From Streptomyces sp. CB02009 (GTDB lineage Bacteria > Actinomycetota > Actinomycetes > Streptomycetales > Streptomycetaceae): 64,000 nucleotides of DNA. Shown here piece after piece: positions 1 through 10,900 of this stretch. Made by a program: the position numbers and the translations under genes. The stretch covers positions 1 to 64,000 of the forward strand of contig NZ_LIVV01000012.1 in the NCBI RefSeq assembly GCF_001905825.1, in the 5' to 3' direction. Every line of letters starts with the position of its first letter. Position 1 is the first letter of the stretch. The notes under the pieces are model-generated. The model was not told the origin of the DNA, ran no database searches, and was given only the letters and a program-made list of their open reading frames with translations.

Positions 1-401
1 GCGCGCCAGCGGCGCCATCGGTTTGATGAGTCATTCCGGACGATCGGTAGTCGCAGGCGAGGAGAGGACCCGCGGCTGTGCGGCACGGCATGAGTGAGGC
101 CTGGTGACAGGTGTGCGGGGGTCCGCATCTGCACCGTTCAGAGCAATGCCCCAGCCCGCCGACATCAACTTCCGTGCCAGGTCTTCAACCTGGCCGGCGA
201 CGGTGGCCAGGAGTGCATCCACGTCATCGACTCGTACGATCCCCGACTCTTCGCGACCTGGCACGGATGGCCGACCCCACCGGCCCCGGCCGGAACACCA
301 GCGCAGTCAGCAGCGTCGACGACTCAAGTCCGAGAAGGGACTCCGCTCAGCCTTGCCCGTAACGCCCGAGGCCACCAGGAGCAGCGTCAGCGGACGCTCG
401 G
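1..401. other. No confident gene; possible coding remnant on minus strand
   Basis: I see no gene with a recognisable product here. A 77-codon open frame on the minus strand (31-264) contains a protein-like stretch (RVDDVDALLATVAGQVEDL) that could be a remnant, but its C-terminal half is arginine/proline-rich and looks like out-of-frame translation. No ribosome binding site or domain supports it. Confidence 0.3.
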
Positions 402-1010
402 TCATAGCAGGACCTCGTAGGGCCCGGCAAGATCGTCTGCGGTATTCCACGACGCGTGCCGAAACCCGGAGAAGACTGCCCCCTCCTTCTCGCATTCGTC
501 CTGCAAAGACCGCGCATAGAACTTGACGTGTGTGTAATCCGGGAACATCACATACGCAGGTGTGCAGGTCCGGCTCTGGAACTGCATCCCCGTGAGCACG
601 TCCATGTGCTGGTCAACGAAGGACTGCAGGTCCCCGACGACGAATCCCAGATGCTCGAGCCCCATCGCGTAGACCCTCTGGTGGAACGGTGGGATCAGCT
701 CAATAAGATCCAGAGTTCTCTCCCCCAGCATGAGCGGCTCTGCCAGCACGATCTTCGAGATCGGCCGCCCGTTCCACACGTTCTCGAAGTTCGCCGTGGC
801 CGCAGCCTCCAGGCCATGCCGGGTCTCAAGATAGTCGCGCCACGTCGGGGCCCTCACTGCCACGTGGCTGAGCGAGAAGCCGCCCGCATCAATGCCCAGC
901 CCTGCCAGGCGGTCGACTTGCCTCCCATAGAACTCCTGCGCGGCAGCGGCCAACACGCCGCTATCGGACAGCTCCCGGTTCCAGGACACAACAATCCCTC
1001 CAGATCTCAT
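402..1010 (-). CDS. YecM-like VOC-superfamily protein
   Basis: A 202-residue protein of the vicinal-oxygen-chelate fold, closest by eye to the E. coli YecM family. The NGRPISKIVLAEPL block followed by LDLIELIPP matches the YecM core (NGRPI...EP...IVELP). Then comes YAMGLEHLGFVVGD, like the YecM EHIE strand, and a C-terminal HVKFY strand like TIKFH. I chose the ATG at 1010 because the longer frame upstream encodes low-complexity sequence, and GGGGA lies 6 bases before this ATG. It starts 17 bp after the stop of the minus-strand gene at 1027-1545, so the two are probably cotranscribed. The catalytic activity of the family is not established. The last ~10 residues (DDLAGPYEVLL) may be non-native. 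Confidence 0.7.
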   Translation of the reverse strand: MRSGGIVVSWNRELSDSGVLAAAAQEFYGRQVDRLAGLGIDAGGFSLSHVAVRAPTWRDYLETRHGLEAAATANFENVWNGRPISKIVLAEPLMLGERTLDLIELIPPFHQRVYAMGLEHLGFVVGDLQSFVDQHMDVLTGMQFQSRTCTPAYVMFPDYTHVKFYARSLQDECEKEGAVFSGFRHASWNTADDLAGPYEVLL

Positions 1011-1026
1011 AGCCGTCCCCGGCTCC

Positions 1027-1545
1027 CTAGTCGGCAGTGCGCTGCTCATCCAGATCGACCCAGCAGTCGTCGTCCCACCAGCAGAAACTGAGGGGTTGTT
1101 TGAATCCGTGCCCTGCGGAGCGTAGTGCCGCGTCCATCGCCACGAAAAGATCGCGCTGCTCTCGATAACAATGCTCGATATCATGCTGGGTTCCACAGGC
1201 CGCGAGCTTGTTACCAGTGGAAGGGAACAAGAAACCGGCGCCATAGTTCCAGCCGTACAAGCGGTAGACAGTCACTCCGTCGGCATCCACGCCGTTCGCA
1301 ATCTCAAGATTGTTTTCTTCGTCCGCCATGAAATCTGCGAGCCCGCTTTTGCCAATGACGGATTGAAGCTGATCAAGCTCGACGGGACTGAGATCGCTTA
1401 GAGACCGGGGATGACGCTGCTGGGTTATCGACAGACTCAGATCCACCTCGGGCTTGTAGGAAGATTCTCGCGAACGACCACAAATGATCTCCGCAACGAG
1501 ATCGCCGTAGATCTCACCCGCACCAGGCTCGACTTCCTTCTGCAT
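1027..1545 (-). CDS. Hypothetical acidic protein (172 aa)
   Basis: Not recognised. The translation is acidic and rich in aromatic residues (GWNYGAGFLFPS, LSFCWWDDDCWVDLDE), has no signal peptide or membrane segment, and has ordinary codon use, so it reads as a soluble cytoplasmic protein. The middle (NNLEIANGVDADGVTVYRLYGWN) looks like a small alpha/beta domain of the SMI1/immunity type, but that is only an impression. Start ATG at 1545. It precedes the YecM-like gene by 17 bp in the same direction, suggesting an operon. Confidence 0.5.
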   Translation of the reverse strand: MQKEVEPGAGEIYGDLVAEIICGRSRESSYKPEVDLSLSITQQRHPRSLSDLSPVELDQLQSVIGKSGLADFMADEENNLEIANGVDADGVTVYRLYGWNYGAGFLFPSTGNKLAACGTQHDIEHCYREQRDLFVAMDAALRSAGHGFKQPLSFCWWDDDCWVDLDEQRTAD

Positions 1546-1706
1546 CTGGACCAGAGGGCCGCATCGGTTTACAAAGCACCCCGGAGCCTCTGCACAGCGA
1601 GGCTGCCCTTCTTGGGCGGTCCACCAAACGACGTCACGTTGCCGGAGACAGGTCGCGAGAACAAGAGCATGATCTACTCATCTCGGGGCTGGAGGGCGAC
1701 AGTGGA

Positions 1707-1967
1707 CTACGGCCCTGTCTGCGTGACAGCCAGTCGCATCTCACCGAAGTACGCCAGGTCCCGAGCTGCGACGCGGGTAGTGCCGGGCCTGCATCTGAGT
1801 GATTCAGCGTCAGCGAGCGCTTCCCACAGCCATCGGTCGTCGACCGCACCGTTGATGTAGTATAGGGCGTAATCGGCTTCGGGGCCGAAGCCTTCCACCG
1901 GCCTGTCAAGAAGCACGGAGAACGCCGCCGTCAGGTCCTGCTCCCACGAATTCGTCACTTCGATCAT
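1707..1967 (-). CDS. Small hypothetical protein (86 aa)
   Basis: An open frame with protein-like composition (EQDLTAAFSVLLDRPVEGFG, then DRWLWEALADAESLRC). No family recognised, no signal peptide, no membrane segment. I prefer the internal ATG at 1967; a longer start at 2009 adds 14 weakly protein-like residues. It stands alone among eroded sequence, so it may itself be a fragment. Confidence 0.4.
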   Translation of the reverse strand: MIEVTNSWEQDLTAAFSVLLDRPVEGFGPEADYALYYINGAVDDRWLWEALADAESLRCRPGTTRVAARDLAYFGEMRLAVTQTGP

Positions 1968-2229
1968 CGTAGTCGAGCAGCTCGGGTACCTCAGGTGGCC
2001 GTCTGACACCGCCTCGCACCGTTCTCGGCCGAGGGACTCTTCGCCAGCCTTGTCACGTCGACCGGACCGGCGGCGTTCCGCGTGTGTACGTGCAGGGCCC
2101 CGACGGGGACTCCGTAGGCGCCTGATCGAGTCACGTTGTGCGCTGTCGGCCCATCAGGAGGTGCTGGAGCCGGCGAGGGTTCGTACGGTCGTCTTGGTCA
2201 CCTCACTACAGGACGGGTGCCACCTGGCT

Positions 2230-2273
2230 GGTGCCGGTCCCGTCGCTTCCCCGAGCACGACAGGACCGGCACC
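2230..2273. repeat. Inverted repeat in a gene-free stretch
   Basis: The 11-base arms GGTGCCGGTCC (2230-2240) and GGACCGGCACC (2263-2273) are perfect complements separated by 22 bases. They lie in the gene-free stretch 2010-2346, just beyond the 3' end of the protease remnant. It could be a terminator for that remnant or the end of a lost mobile element. Nothing else is visible in 2010-2346. Confidence 0.5.
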
Positions 2274-2346
2274 TCCTTCGGCGTCTACATGGGCTCGCGG
2301 TAGGGGTAGCCCTCCCTTCGAAACCCGAGTGACCGTCTCATGAGGT

Positions 2347-4254
2347 TCAGGGGGTCAGCGTGTAAGCGCTGATGACGCTCTGGTTCATGGTGTTGCCGCG
2401 TGTGTCGCTCAGTGCGGTCCTGAGCGAGACGGTCTTGGCCCCCTTGGGATGGTGCAGGGTGACGGAGCGTCCGCTCTTGGCCATGTCGACGGGGGCAGTC
2501 GTCCAGGTGATGCCGTCATCGTAGGAGACCCAGACAGCCAGGGACTTCACGCCGAGATCGACAGCTGGACCGTCGATGGCCAGGGGGACGGTCAACGGCT
2601 TTCCGGCCTTTGCGGTGCTGGCGGCGCTGAGCAGTGGGTCGAAGCGCACGGTGGAGAGGGGCAGGCGGACCCGCCGTCCGTCACCGGGGTCGGCGGAGGT
2701 GAAACTCCAGCGTGTGGTCACTCGAGTGCTGACCGCGGCCACGCCCTGGTCCCGTGAGAAGTCCGTGGTCAGCGTGTATCGGGTGGGAGCAGCGGGCAGA
2801 TCTGTGGCGGTCGCGTAGGGCGCCATGCTCAGATCGAACGGCGACTGGTCGGTTTCCATCAGTGTTGTGTCGTTGGCGGTCAGGGTGACACGGGTCTTGC
2901 TGGTGCGTGAGGTGCCGAGGTGTCCGGCCCCGTCGGAGAACGGCGCTACGGACATGCTCAGCACGTCACCGTGCCGCCATGCCCCCGATTCCCCGAAGAC
3001 CCGGGGGGCGAATACGCCGGTACCGAAGGTGGTGTGGTACGTCGCACCGGCCTGATAGGTGCGCTCGGGGGCGCGCAGTACGGCTTCGGGGTTCTGCTCG
3101 CCGTCGGTCTGCCACAATTCCACGCGCCAGCTCAAGTCTCCGGTGGCCAGCAGATGCTGCTTGATCGTGGTCGGAAGCGTGTCGAGTTCGGTGCCCCGTC
3201 CTCCGAAGCCCTGCAGGGCGGGGGTGTTCCAGGTCGCGCTGAGCAGACCACGGCGGCCTGGTGCTGATGCGCCGGCCGAGATCTTCAGCGTGGCAAGCTC
3301 TCCGGCACGGACGTGGTGGGTGAAACCCGTGTAGTAGGAACCATGCCGCGTCCAGGCCGCGCTGAAGCGGTCGCTGGGAGTGGTCCAGGAACCACCGAGG
3401 AAGGCAGAGAATCGTCCCGGCGGTGCCGAGGGCCCGACCTGTCCCACGGACAGCGTCGAGTAGTCACTGAACTCCCAGACGCTGCTTGTTCCGTCGGTGG
3501 ACTGGGGCAGCGACCAGCCGATGGAAGCGGTCTCGGCCGCCGCCCGATCGTCGGGCATGCTGATCTCGATCGTTTCGGCCGTGCGGGCGTCCACGGTCAT
3601 GTCGGTGTCTTCGGTCAGCTGAAGGTGGGGTGCCACCATCAGGACACGTCGACGATCGTCCGGTCCAGAGGCTGAGAACAGGGTTTCCAGGACGTACTCG
3701 CCCTTGGGCAGTCGCGTGGTCGTGGTGCCGTCCCCGTCGTTGTCGTCCAGTGAAGTGCCCCAGCCGGGTCGGGCGACCACCGAGGAACTCGGCGTGGCTG
3801 GTACCCCCTGATGGTCCCGATAGCGGACGGTCAGGGTGTGGGACTCCTCTTCCCGCTGTACGGCCAGGGCGGTACGTATCTGCTGGCCGTCACCGGCGGC
3901 CACCAGGACGCCGGTCTTCGTTCCGTCCGTCGTTCCCAGGCGCGTATCCGCCGTGACGTCGGCCTCTGCCGTACCTCCGGCCGGCACCGTCAGACGGCGC
4001 GGTGACGCGGTGAACATGCCCGGCGGGACGGTACCGCCCTGACCGGTGGTCTCGACGGCGAGGTCGAGCGTGACCGGGGTCGTTCCCAGGTTGCGGTAGG
4101 TGACGTACCGGGTGACCGGCACGTCGTCCGTGTGGGGCCACTGCTGCATCCCGAAGTTGACTCCCGCCCGCTCACCGACCACCTGTTGTGTGATGACCCG
4201 CGCTACGTCTACGTGACCCACGCCCTGACGGTCGTTCGGCGAGGGCTGCCCGGT
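2347..4254 (-). pseudogene. 3' remnant of large secreted subtilisin-like (S8) protease
   Basis: About 630 codons matching the C-terminal half of the large Streptomyces S8 serine proteases: the end of the catalytic domain (GVGHVDVARV), then an Fn3-like segment (VTRYVTYRNLGTTPVTLDLAVE), then long beta-rich accessory domains to a normal C-terminus. The catalytic Asp/His/Ser domain and the secretion signal are missing. The frame continues about 11 codons upstream of the first possible GTG (4221) with protease-like sequence, and homology then stops near 4250, where an unrelated plus-strand fragment begins. The gene was therefore cut by a rearrangement, not by a point mutation. The remaining frame is intact over more than 600 codons, so the cut is probably recent. 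Confidence 0.75.
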
Positions 4255-4782
4255 GGGACAAGCCGATCTCCGTTACGTGCAGGTCAACTACTGGGGCTTC
4301 AACGGGTACCGCTACCGCGGCGACAACGTCACGCACGAGTCAATCGCCCGAAGCACGGCAGACGTTTTCACGGACCTGTACCGGCTCCGCCATCCGATAC
4401 GGCAGATGCGGCTGGTGGACGACTTCGGGAAGGACGCCGTCAAGGGGGCGAACGACTACGCGGCCATGGCGGCGGACAACACCAGTGCTTTCAACTGTCG
4501 CTACGTCGACGGCAAGGAAGCCCAGCGCGTGCTCTCGCCGCACTCCTGGGGGCTCGCGGTGGACATCAACACCTTGGAGAACCCGTTCCGGGCGAGGACG
4601 GGCGTCTTCCCGGGTCCGGCCTACCTGGACCGGGATCTTCATCACCCGGCCCTGTTCTCAGGGCCCGAGGACCCAGCGGTGAAGCGTTCGAGAGCCGAGG
4701 GCTGACGTGGAGAGGGTGGTGGGACGAGGAGAACTACCACCACTTCGAGGCGCCCCCGACGAAGCGGCCGGAGACGAATTGA
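4253..4782 (+). pseudogene. M15-type D,D-carboxypeptidase fragment, 5'-truncated and frameshifted
   Basis: Remnant of a secreted M15 (VanY/D-Ala-D-Ala carboxypeptidase) metallopeptidase. The core SPHSWGLAVDIN carries the first zinc ligands (His and Asp of SxHxxGxAxD). The last ligand sits in YHHFE. The two parts are in different frames: the first frame runs to about 4680, while EAFESRGLTWRGWWDEENYHHFE is read in the next frame and stops at 4782. A one-base loss (or two-base gain) near 4680 explains this. The signal peptide and N-terminus are absent, because the coding sequence begins abruptly near 4250, head to head with the S8 remnant. Not expected to be functional. Confidence 0.75.
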
Positions 4783-4902
4783 CATCGCTCGGTGCTCCGG
4801 GTTACGCCTGCCGGCCGGGTCGGCCCGATGCCGGTCTGCCCTGCGGACAGCGGCTGGACTGCCGCCTGAACGCCGACGTTTCCTGCTCGGTGCTCGATCA
4901 GT

Positions 4903-4935
4903 CAGGCGGACGGCCGCGTTACGGCCGTCCGCCTG
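4903..4935. terminator. Bidirectional hairpin terminator
   Basis: A perfect 14-base stem, CAGGCGGACGGCCG (4903-4916) and its complement (4922-4935), with a 5-base loop, lies 60 bp beyond the RHS stop codon and downstream of the M15 remnant. A second GC-rich hairpin (about 4953-4981) follows directly. No U-tract is present, as usual in Streptomyces. Confidence 0.75.
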
Positions 4936-4994
4936 TGCAGTGGTGACACGGCGCGGGGCTGCCGGCCTGCCGACAGCCCCGCCCCTGGGATCGA

Positions 4995-7900
4995 TCAGTC
5001 GTCGTTCGGCCCGTTCTGAGGCACCGAGTAGCGTTCCATGACGTTCTCCTCCACAGACTGCTCAGGGAAGCTGTAGTCCGATGTGGGGTCCAGCGTCTCC
5101 GTGATCGTGTCGATCGCCGACTCAACGAGGTCGTCCGCCACCATGTCCGACCCTGGGATGGCGTCCAGAGCGTTTTCCACGGGACCAGGGAGGCCTATGA
5201 CTTCGATGCCCGCCTTGACAGCGCCGGCCAGCACCTGGGCATCGGAGGGCGAGTTGAACGTCTGCGTCGTCGAGGACGTCGGGGCGTTCGCGGTGCCGCA
5301 CTGGCCGAAGCACAGGATGCCTACCACGGTGTCCGCGAACTCCTGGACGAGCATGTCTGTCACCTCGTCGAGGATCTCGCCGATGGGATCGTTGATCTGG
5401 TCCGGCGGGGCGAGATCACTGCGGTTGGGGGTGTGGCAGCCACCCGGGCAGTCACCGTTTGGGGCCTTGTAGCCGTTGGATCCGGAGTAGCCGCCCGCTG
5501 CGGGCGATCCGTCGTTGCCGCCCCATCCTCCGCCGCTGCCGGACCCGTTGCCGGTACCGGTGCCGTACCCCATCGACGTGAGCCAGTGCTCCATACTGGT
5601 TCCAGGGTCATTGAGAGGATCCCCTTCCTCCGGATAGCAGGTGATATTACCGCCTTCCCCGTTAGTCGTGATCTTGACGCAGAACATGAATCCGCTGGGA
5701 TCGGTGTTGTTGAGCGGACTGTTCTTGACGTAGCTGTACGGGTTCCAGGACTGGCTGGACCCGGGGCTCGACACGATCGGGTCCGGCGTCAGGAAGGTCT
5801 TGTCGGCGGAGTCGTAGATGCGCCCCTTCATGTTGATCGTGCCCAGGTCGTCGTCGTGCTCGTGTCCGGTGAAGCCCCGGGTGAGGTCACCGGTCGTTCC
5901 GGTGTAGGGGGCGCGGTCGGCGTTGATGCGAGCGCCGAACGGGTCGTAGAAGTACTGCTGCTGCCCCTGGCCGATGGCCGTGGTCTTCACACTGCCGATG
6001 GCGTCGGTGATGTGGTACTGCATCGTGGTGCTGGTTCCGTCGAACACAGCCTGTCCGATGAGACCGTCAGAGCCCTTCACGTGGAACACGTGCTTAGTGC
6101 TGGAGCCGGCCGTGCGCTTCTCGTACAGACCGGGGACGGTGAAGGTGGTGCCGTCCGGGCTGGACTCCTTCACACGCGATCCGAAAGCATCGTAGGAGTA
6201 CGTGGTGGTCTTCCCAGCCTTGGTGACGGTCTTGGGCAGGTTGAACGGGGTGTAGGTGGTCTGGCGACCGGAGCCTTCGGTCTGGCGGCCCTTGGCGTCC
6301 ACGGTCGCCTGTCGTGCGGACTGGCCGGCAGGAGTGACAGAAGTCAGCGTGTGCGGCTGGCTGCCGTCCGCCTTCCCGAACCCGTGGGTCTCGGTGACCG
6401 TCCCGTTCTTCTTGACCGTGGTCATGTTGCCGATGTTGTCATAGCCGTAGGAGATCGTGCCGGCGTCGCCCAGGGTCCAGTCGGTCAGGCGGTTGAGCTT
6501 GTCGTAGGTGTACATCTCGTTGCGGTTGGACACGGCGTCGTACTGACGCTTGACCATGCCGGTCGGGTAGTAGTCGTAGTGGAGGTCGGTGAGCTTGGTT
6601 CCGGGACCGTCGGCCCGCACGTTGTCGATGTCGGTCAGCTGGCCGGTGGTCGGGTCGTAAGTGTTGTCCAGCACGATGCCCGAGGTGCCGGTGCCCATGA
6701 TGGCCGTGTCCAGAGCATCGTTGGCTGTGCGCGCGGTGGTCTGCCAGTACGGCTGGTTGGGCTGGTTCGGCGTGACGTCGGTGACCTTCGTCAGGTAGCC
6801 GATCGTGTTGTAGTCGTACCGCAGGGTGAATCGATCCCGTCCCGGGGCGGAGGGGTAGCTCGCAGTCGCGATCTTGCCCGTCGTCGGGTCGAAGGTACGA
6901 TCGGACGCGTAGCTCGCGGTCCCGTCGATGTACTCCATCCCGGTCTGCCGGCCCTCGGCGTCGTAGGTGTACTGGGTACGGATGCCGTCGGCACTGGTGG
7001 TGGCAGCGATCTGTCCGACGCCGTGGGCACTGGTGTCCCAGACGAAGCTGTTCGCTCCGGTGTTGGTGGTACGAGTGATGCCCCGGCCGAGGTCGTCGTA
7101 GGTGATCTCAGAGAACTCGCCGGTGGCGGTGTGCGTTTCACGGCGGAGGTCGCCGGTTCCGTAGAACGTCGCCTCAGTCGTGCCGCTGTCGGGGTCGGCC
7201 AGGCTGGTGCGCCGTCCGAGCGTGTCGTAGCCCATCGTGGTGACGTTCGCGGCGTCGTCGGTGACCTTGAGGAGGGTGTCGAAGGGGCCCCACTTGTACT
7301 GCGTCGACACGTTCTTGCCGGCAGGGTCGTTCACCGAGGTGATGAGGCGACCGTTCTTGTCCCGGGTCTCCTCCACGACGTTCCCGGCTCGGTCCGTGGT
7401 CGTCGCGAACAGACCGGTGTGCGTGGTGGAAACCGTGCTGGCGTTGGGCAGTACCGTCTCCACCAGGCGGTCGAGACTGTCGTAGGTGTACCGCGTCACT
7501 CCCGCGGGAGTGCTGCCCCGGTAGGGATTGGTGACCGAGCTGGCTCGGTGCAGGGAGTCGTAGGCGACATCCACCGTGGAGACCTGACCGTTGAAACCCT
7601 GGCTGGTAGCGGAGACCCGGTAGCCATCGGAGTCCGTGACCTCCGTGGAGATCTGGCCACCCTGCGTGGTCGTAGCGACCAGGCCGTTCGTGCCGCCGGT
7701 GACCGGTCGGCCGGAGTAGGCGTGCGTGACGGTCCGCTGACCCGGCCGCGCCACCGCCAGGGGGCGGCCGAAGCCGTCGTAGGTGGTGGTGGTCTGCACG
7801 CCGTTGACGTCCATGATAGCCACAGGCTGTCCTGAGGCGGGGTGCACGGCCGTCCACGCACTGGGCCGGTACTGCTCAAGTGCGTGCTCGGACCAGATCT

Positions 7901-10900
7901 GGCTGGCGAAGATATGCTCGTCCGGGGCGCCGGGGTAGCCCGCCTCGTACTCCGTGTGAGCAGTGCGTGAGGGCACTCCGGGCGCGCTGGTGGTGGTGCT
8001 GCTGGGCAGACCGTAAGCGTTGTACCTGGTGGTGACGGTCGACTGGAGAGAGGTGTCGGTCGCGTTCTTCTCCACCTCGGTCTTCTCGGGCCGTCCGAGC
8101 GTGTCGTTGGTGTAGGTGACGTTCCTGGTGACCGCCGGTATCGCGGGGTCGGCCTCCTTGCGGGTCTCGGTCGTGCCGGTGCGCAGGCCGATCAGCCAGT
8201 CCGCGGTTCGGTTGTCCCAGGTGGTGGTGGTCTCCTGGGTGACGCCGTCCGTGGTCGCGTTCTTGGCGTAGGTCTGGTTGCCGTAGGTGTCGTAGTCGTA
8301 TGTTCCGGTGACCACGCTGGGCGGGTTCGTGGGCGTGGCGATGCCGCTGATCTTCTGGAAGGGCCAGTTGCCCCAGTCGATGTTCACCGACTCTTCCCAG
8401 GTCTTCGTCGAGGACGAGGTGACCGGCGTGGTGTAGTTGTAGCCTCCCCGGACCTCACGCGTGTACGTGGTCTCCTGGACGCGTGCCGTGGCGGTGGCCG
8501 GCTTGGACGTGCCCACGGGCGAGTTCATGATCGGGGTGGCGACGGTGACTTTCGCGGGGGTGAAGGCGTAGGGGTATCGCTCTCCCAGCAGGGGGAAGGG
8601 CATCGTGACCCGTGTCTCGTTGTTGAAGGTGAGGATGGTCTCCGAGGGTCGCGCCGGGTCGAGGATGCGCATCTTCCCGAAGCCCAGGAATCCGCGTCCT
8701 CGCAGATCGCTGACCGGGTCCATGAAGGCGTAGTGCTGCGTCCCCTGAGGTGAGTCCACCTGCTTGGCAACGACCATGCCCGTACGGATGCACCGCAGCG
8801 GGTAGGCGCACGAGTGGTTGTCGCCGATCGGGTAGGAGTCGTCGCTGTTCCACTGGGAGGAGTAGTAGACCGAGTACTGGGGGTTGGGGGCTCCCTGGTC
8901 GGTGATCCGGGTGAGGCGGTCGGTGACGAGGGCCGCCTGCTCGAGTTCGACCATCTGGTTGCCCTCGGTGATGTACAGGAAGTCCTTGCGTCCGTCGCCG
9001 TTGAAGTCACCCACCCTGGTGGGTCCGCCGAGGAGGTCGTCGTAGGCGGAGGACTGCGGCGTCATGGGCAAGGGCTCGGCGAAGGTGCCGTCCCCGTTGG
9101 AGTAGGCCACCGACGGACCGACGGCGGAGTCACTGCCACGGGTGTAGCCACGGAGCAGGATGTCGTCCCGGCCGTCCTGGTTCATGTCTCCCGAGCCCAC
9201 GATATAGGGATCGAGCACGCCGAGAACGGTGCTGGCGGTCTCGACGACGGAGCGCTTCGCGCCGAGACCGGTGTTCCAGAACAGCGAGGTGACGGTGGAA
9301 ACGGGATCGGTGTAGACCCAGTCGACGAGACCGTCTCCGTTGAAGTCGCCGGTCGTCTTCGGGGTGGTGAAGAAGGCGTGGCCCGCGCCGTTGGGGCTGC
9401 TTGACCGGCCCATGACCTCCCCGTCGGCCGACTGACCGATCGCGTAACCGCCGTCCGGCGTCGCCCCGTCCTGGTGAACCATGATCTTGCTGCGCCCGTC
9501 ACCAAAGACGTCGCCCGCGTAGGTGAGGGTGTCGGCCTGGCTGATCTGCTGGTTGGAGGTCTCGGGCGCGGCAAGTGTGCCGTTCTCGTTGCGCCGGACC
9601 TTCAGCCGGGCGTAGCTGCTGCTGGGGATCGGTTCGACGTAGACGAGGTCGAGCCGGCCGTCTCCGTCGAGATCGACCCAGGTGTCCTCACCGCAGTCGA
9701 CGCTGTTCGCCTCGGCTCGGCATTCGACGCTGCCCGACATTCCAGTCCCGGCGAAGGCATGGGTTGTCTCGTTCCACTGGCGGAGCTGGGCGCGCCACTT
9801 GCCGGTGCCTGTGTCCTTGATCGGAATCCAGATCTCGTCCTTGCCGTCGCCGCTGAGGTCGACGGGACGGGCCTGGTTGCCGGCGGCCTCGGCGCCCCAC
9901 GCATTGCTCCACTGCCGACTCAGCGGAACAGGGTTCCCGTCCTCGTCCCGCGCTCCCAGGAACGTCTTGCCCGGAACGGAGAAGGCGCCGTAGACGGCGT
10001 CGTCCAGGCCGTCACCGTTGACGTCCATCACGTGGAGGTACCGCTCGTTCCCGCTCACCGTCGAGGGAACCGTTCCCACGTTCCGCACCGTGAACGGCGA
10101 CGAGGCGCTGTCGACGTTCCAGCCGAAGTTCTTGCTGTACTTGCAGCCGCCGGCCGCAGCGCACTGCTTGACCGACGTGAGCAGGCTCTTGCCTGTCCGC
10201 CCGCTCGGCGCGTAGGTCAGGTCGTACTGCCAGACCTTCGCCGTCGTGGACGGGTTCGGCGCGTACATCGCGATGGTCTTGATACGCCGCGTCTGCTTGA
10301 ACGGCACGCCGGACTTCCAGGAAGATTGCTTGTCTGGCCTTGCTTCCAGCTGGAATTCGACATAACGGTGGGCCGCCTCGGATCCGTGTGACGTGTACCG
10401 GATGCGGTGGGGGGCTATCTCCAGGCCGTCCGCGTCGACCAGGTTCTGGTACTCGTACGTGATCCCGTTGCCGGACCTGTCCTTCTCGCTCGTCAGCACC
10501 CACAAGACGTTCGGCGAACCGGCCAGGACCTGGGAGTTGGTCCACGTTCCCCCATCCGACTTGGAGACCCGGTTCACGTACCGGCCAGCGGAGACGGCAG
10601 AGTATTCGAGGACCCTGCCAGCCTTGGTGTACGCCACGAACTTCCCGTTCGCGCCCGCGGCGTTCTGGGACACGACCTTGGTGAACGTATCCTTCTCGGT
10701 GCGGTACTCAGAACCGTCCGCGCCATACGTACCGCTGGTACCGACAAGGCGCTGGCCGTCCAGACAGAACTTGTCCGCGCTGCCGAACGTCACACCCCTG
10801 GCCTGACCATCGGTCGCCTTGGACGAACCACACCGTGTGATCTGCGACGTGCCGGACAGGGACCACCCATGGCCGACCAGACTCGACTTCGCGCTACTGG

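Noticed and set aside
402..1244. Longer version of the YecM-like gene starting at 1244
   Set aside because: The extra 78 residues overlap the neighbouring gene, have no family match, and a good ribosome site precedes ATG 1010.
5433..7835. An 800-codon plus-strand open frame opposite the RHS gene
   Set aside because: It is the antisense shadow of a GC-rich RHS gene with strong third-position bias; it is Val/Gly/Arg-rich with no domain, RBS or signal.
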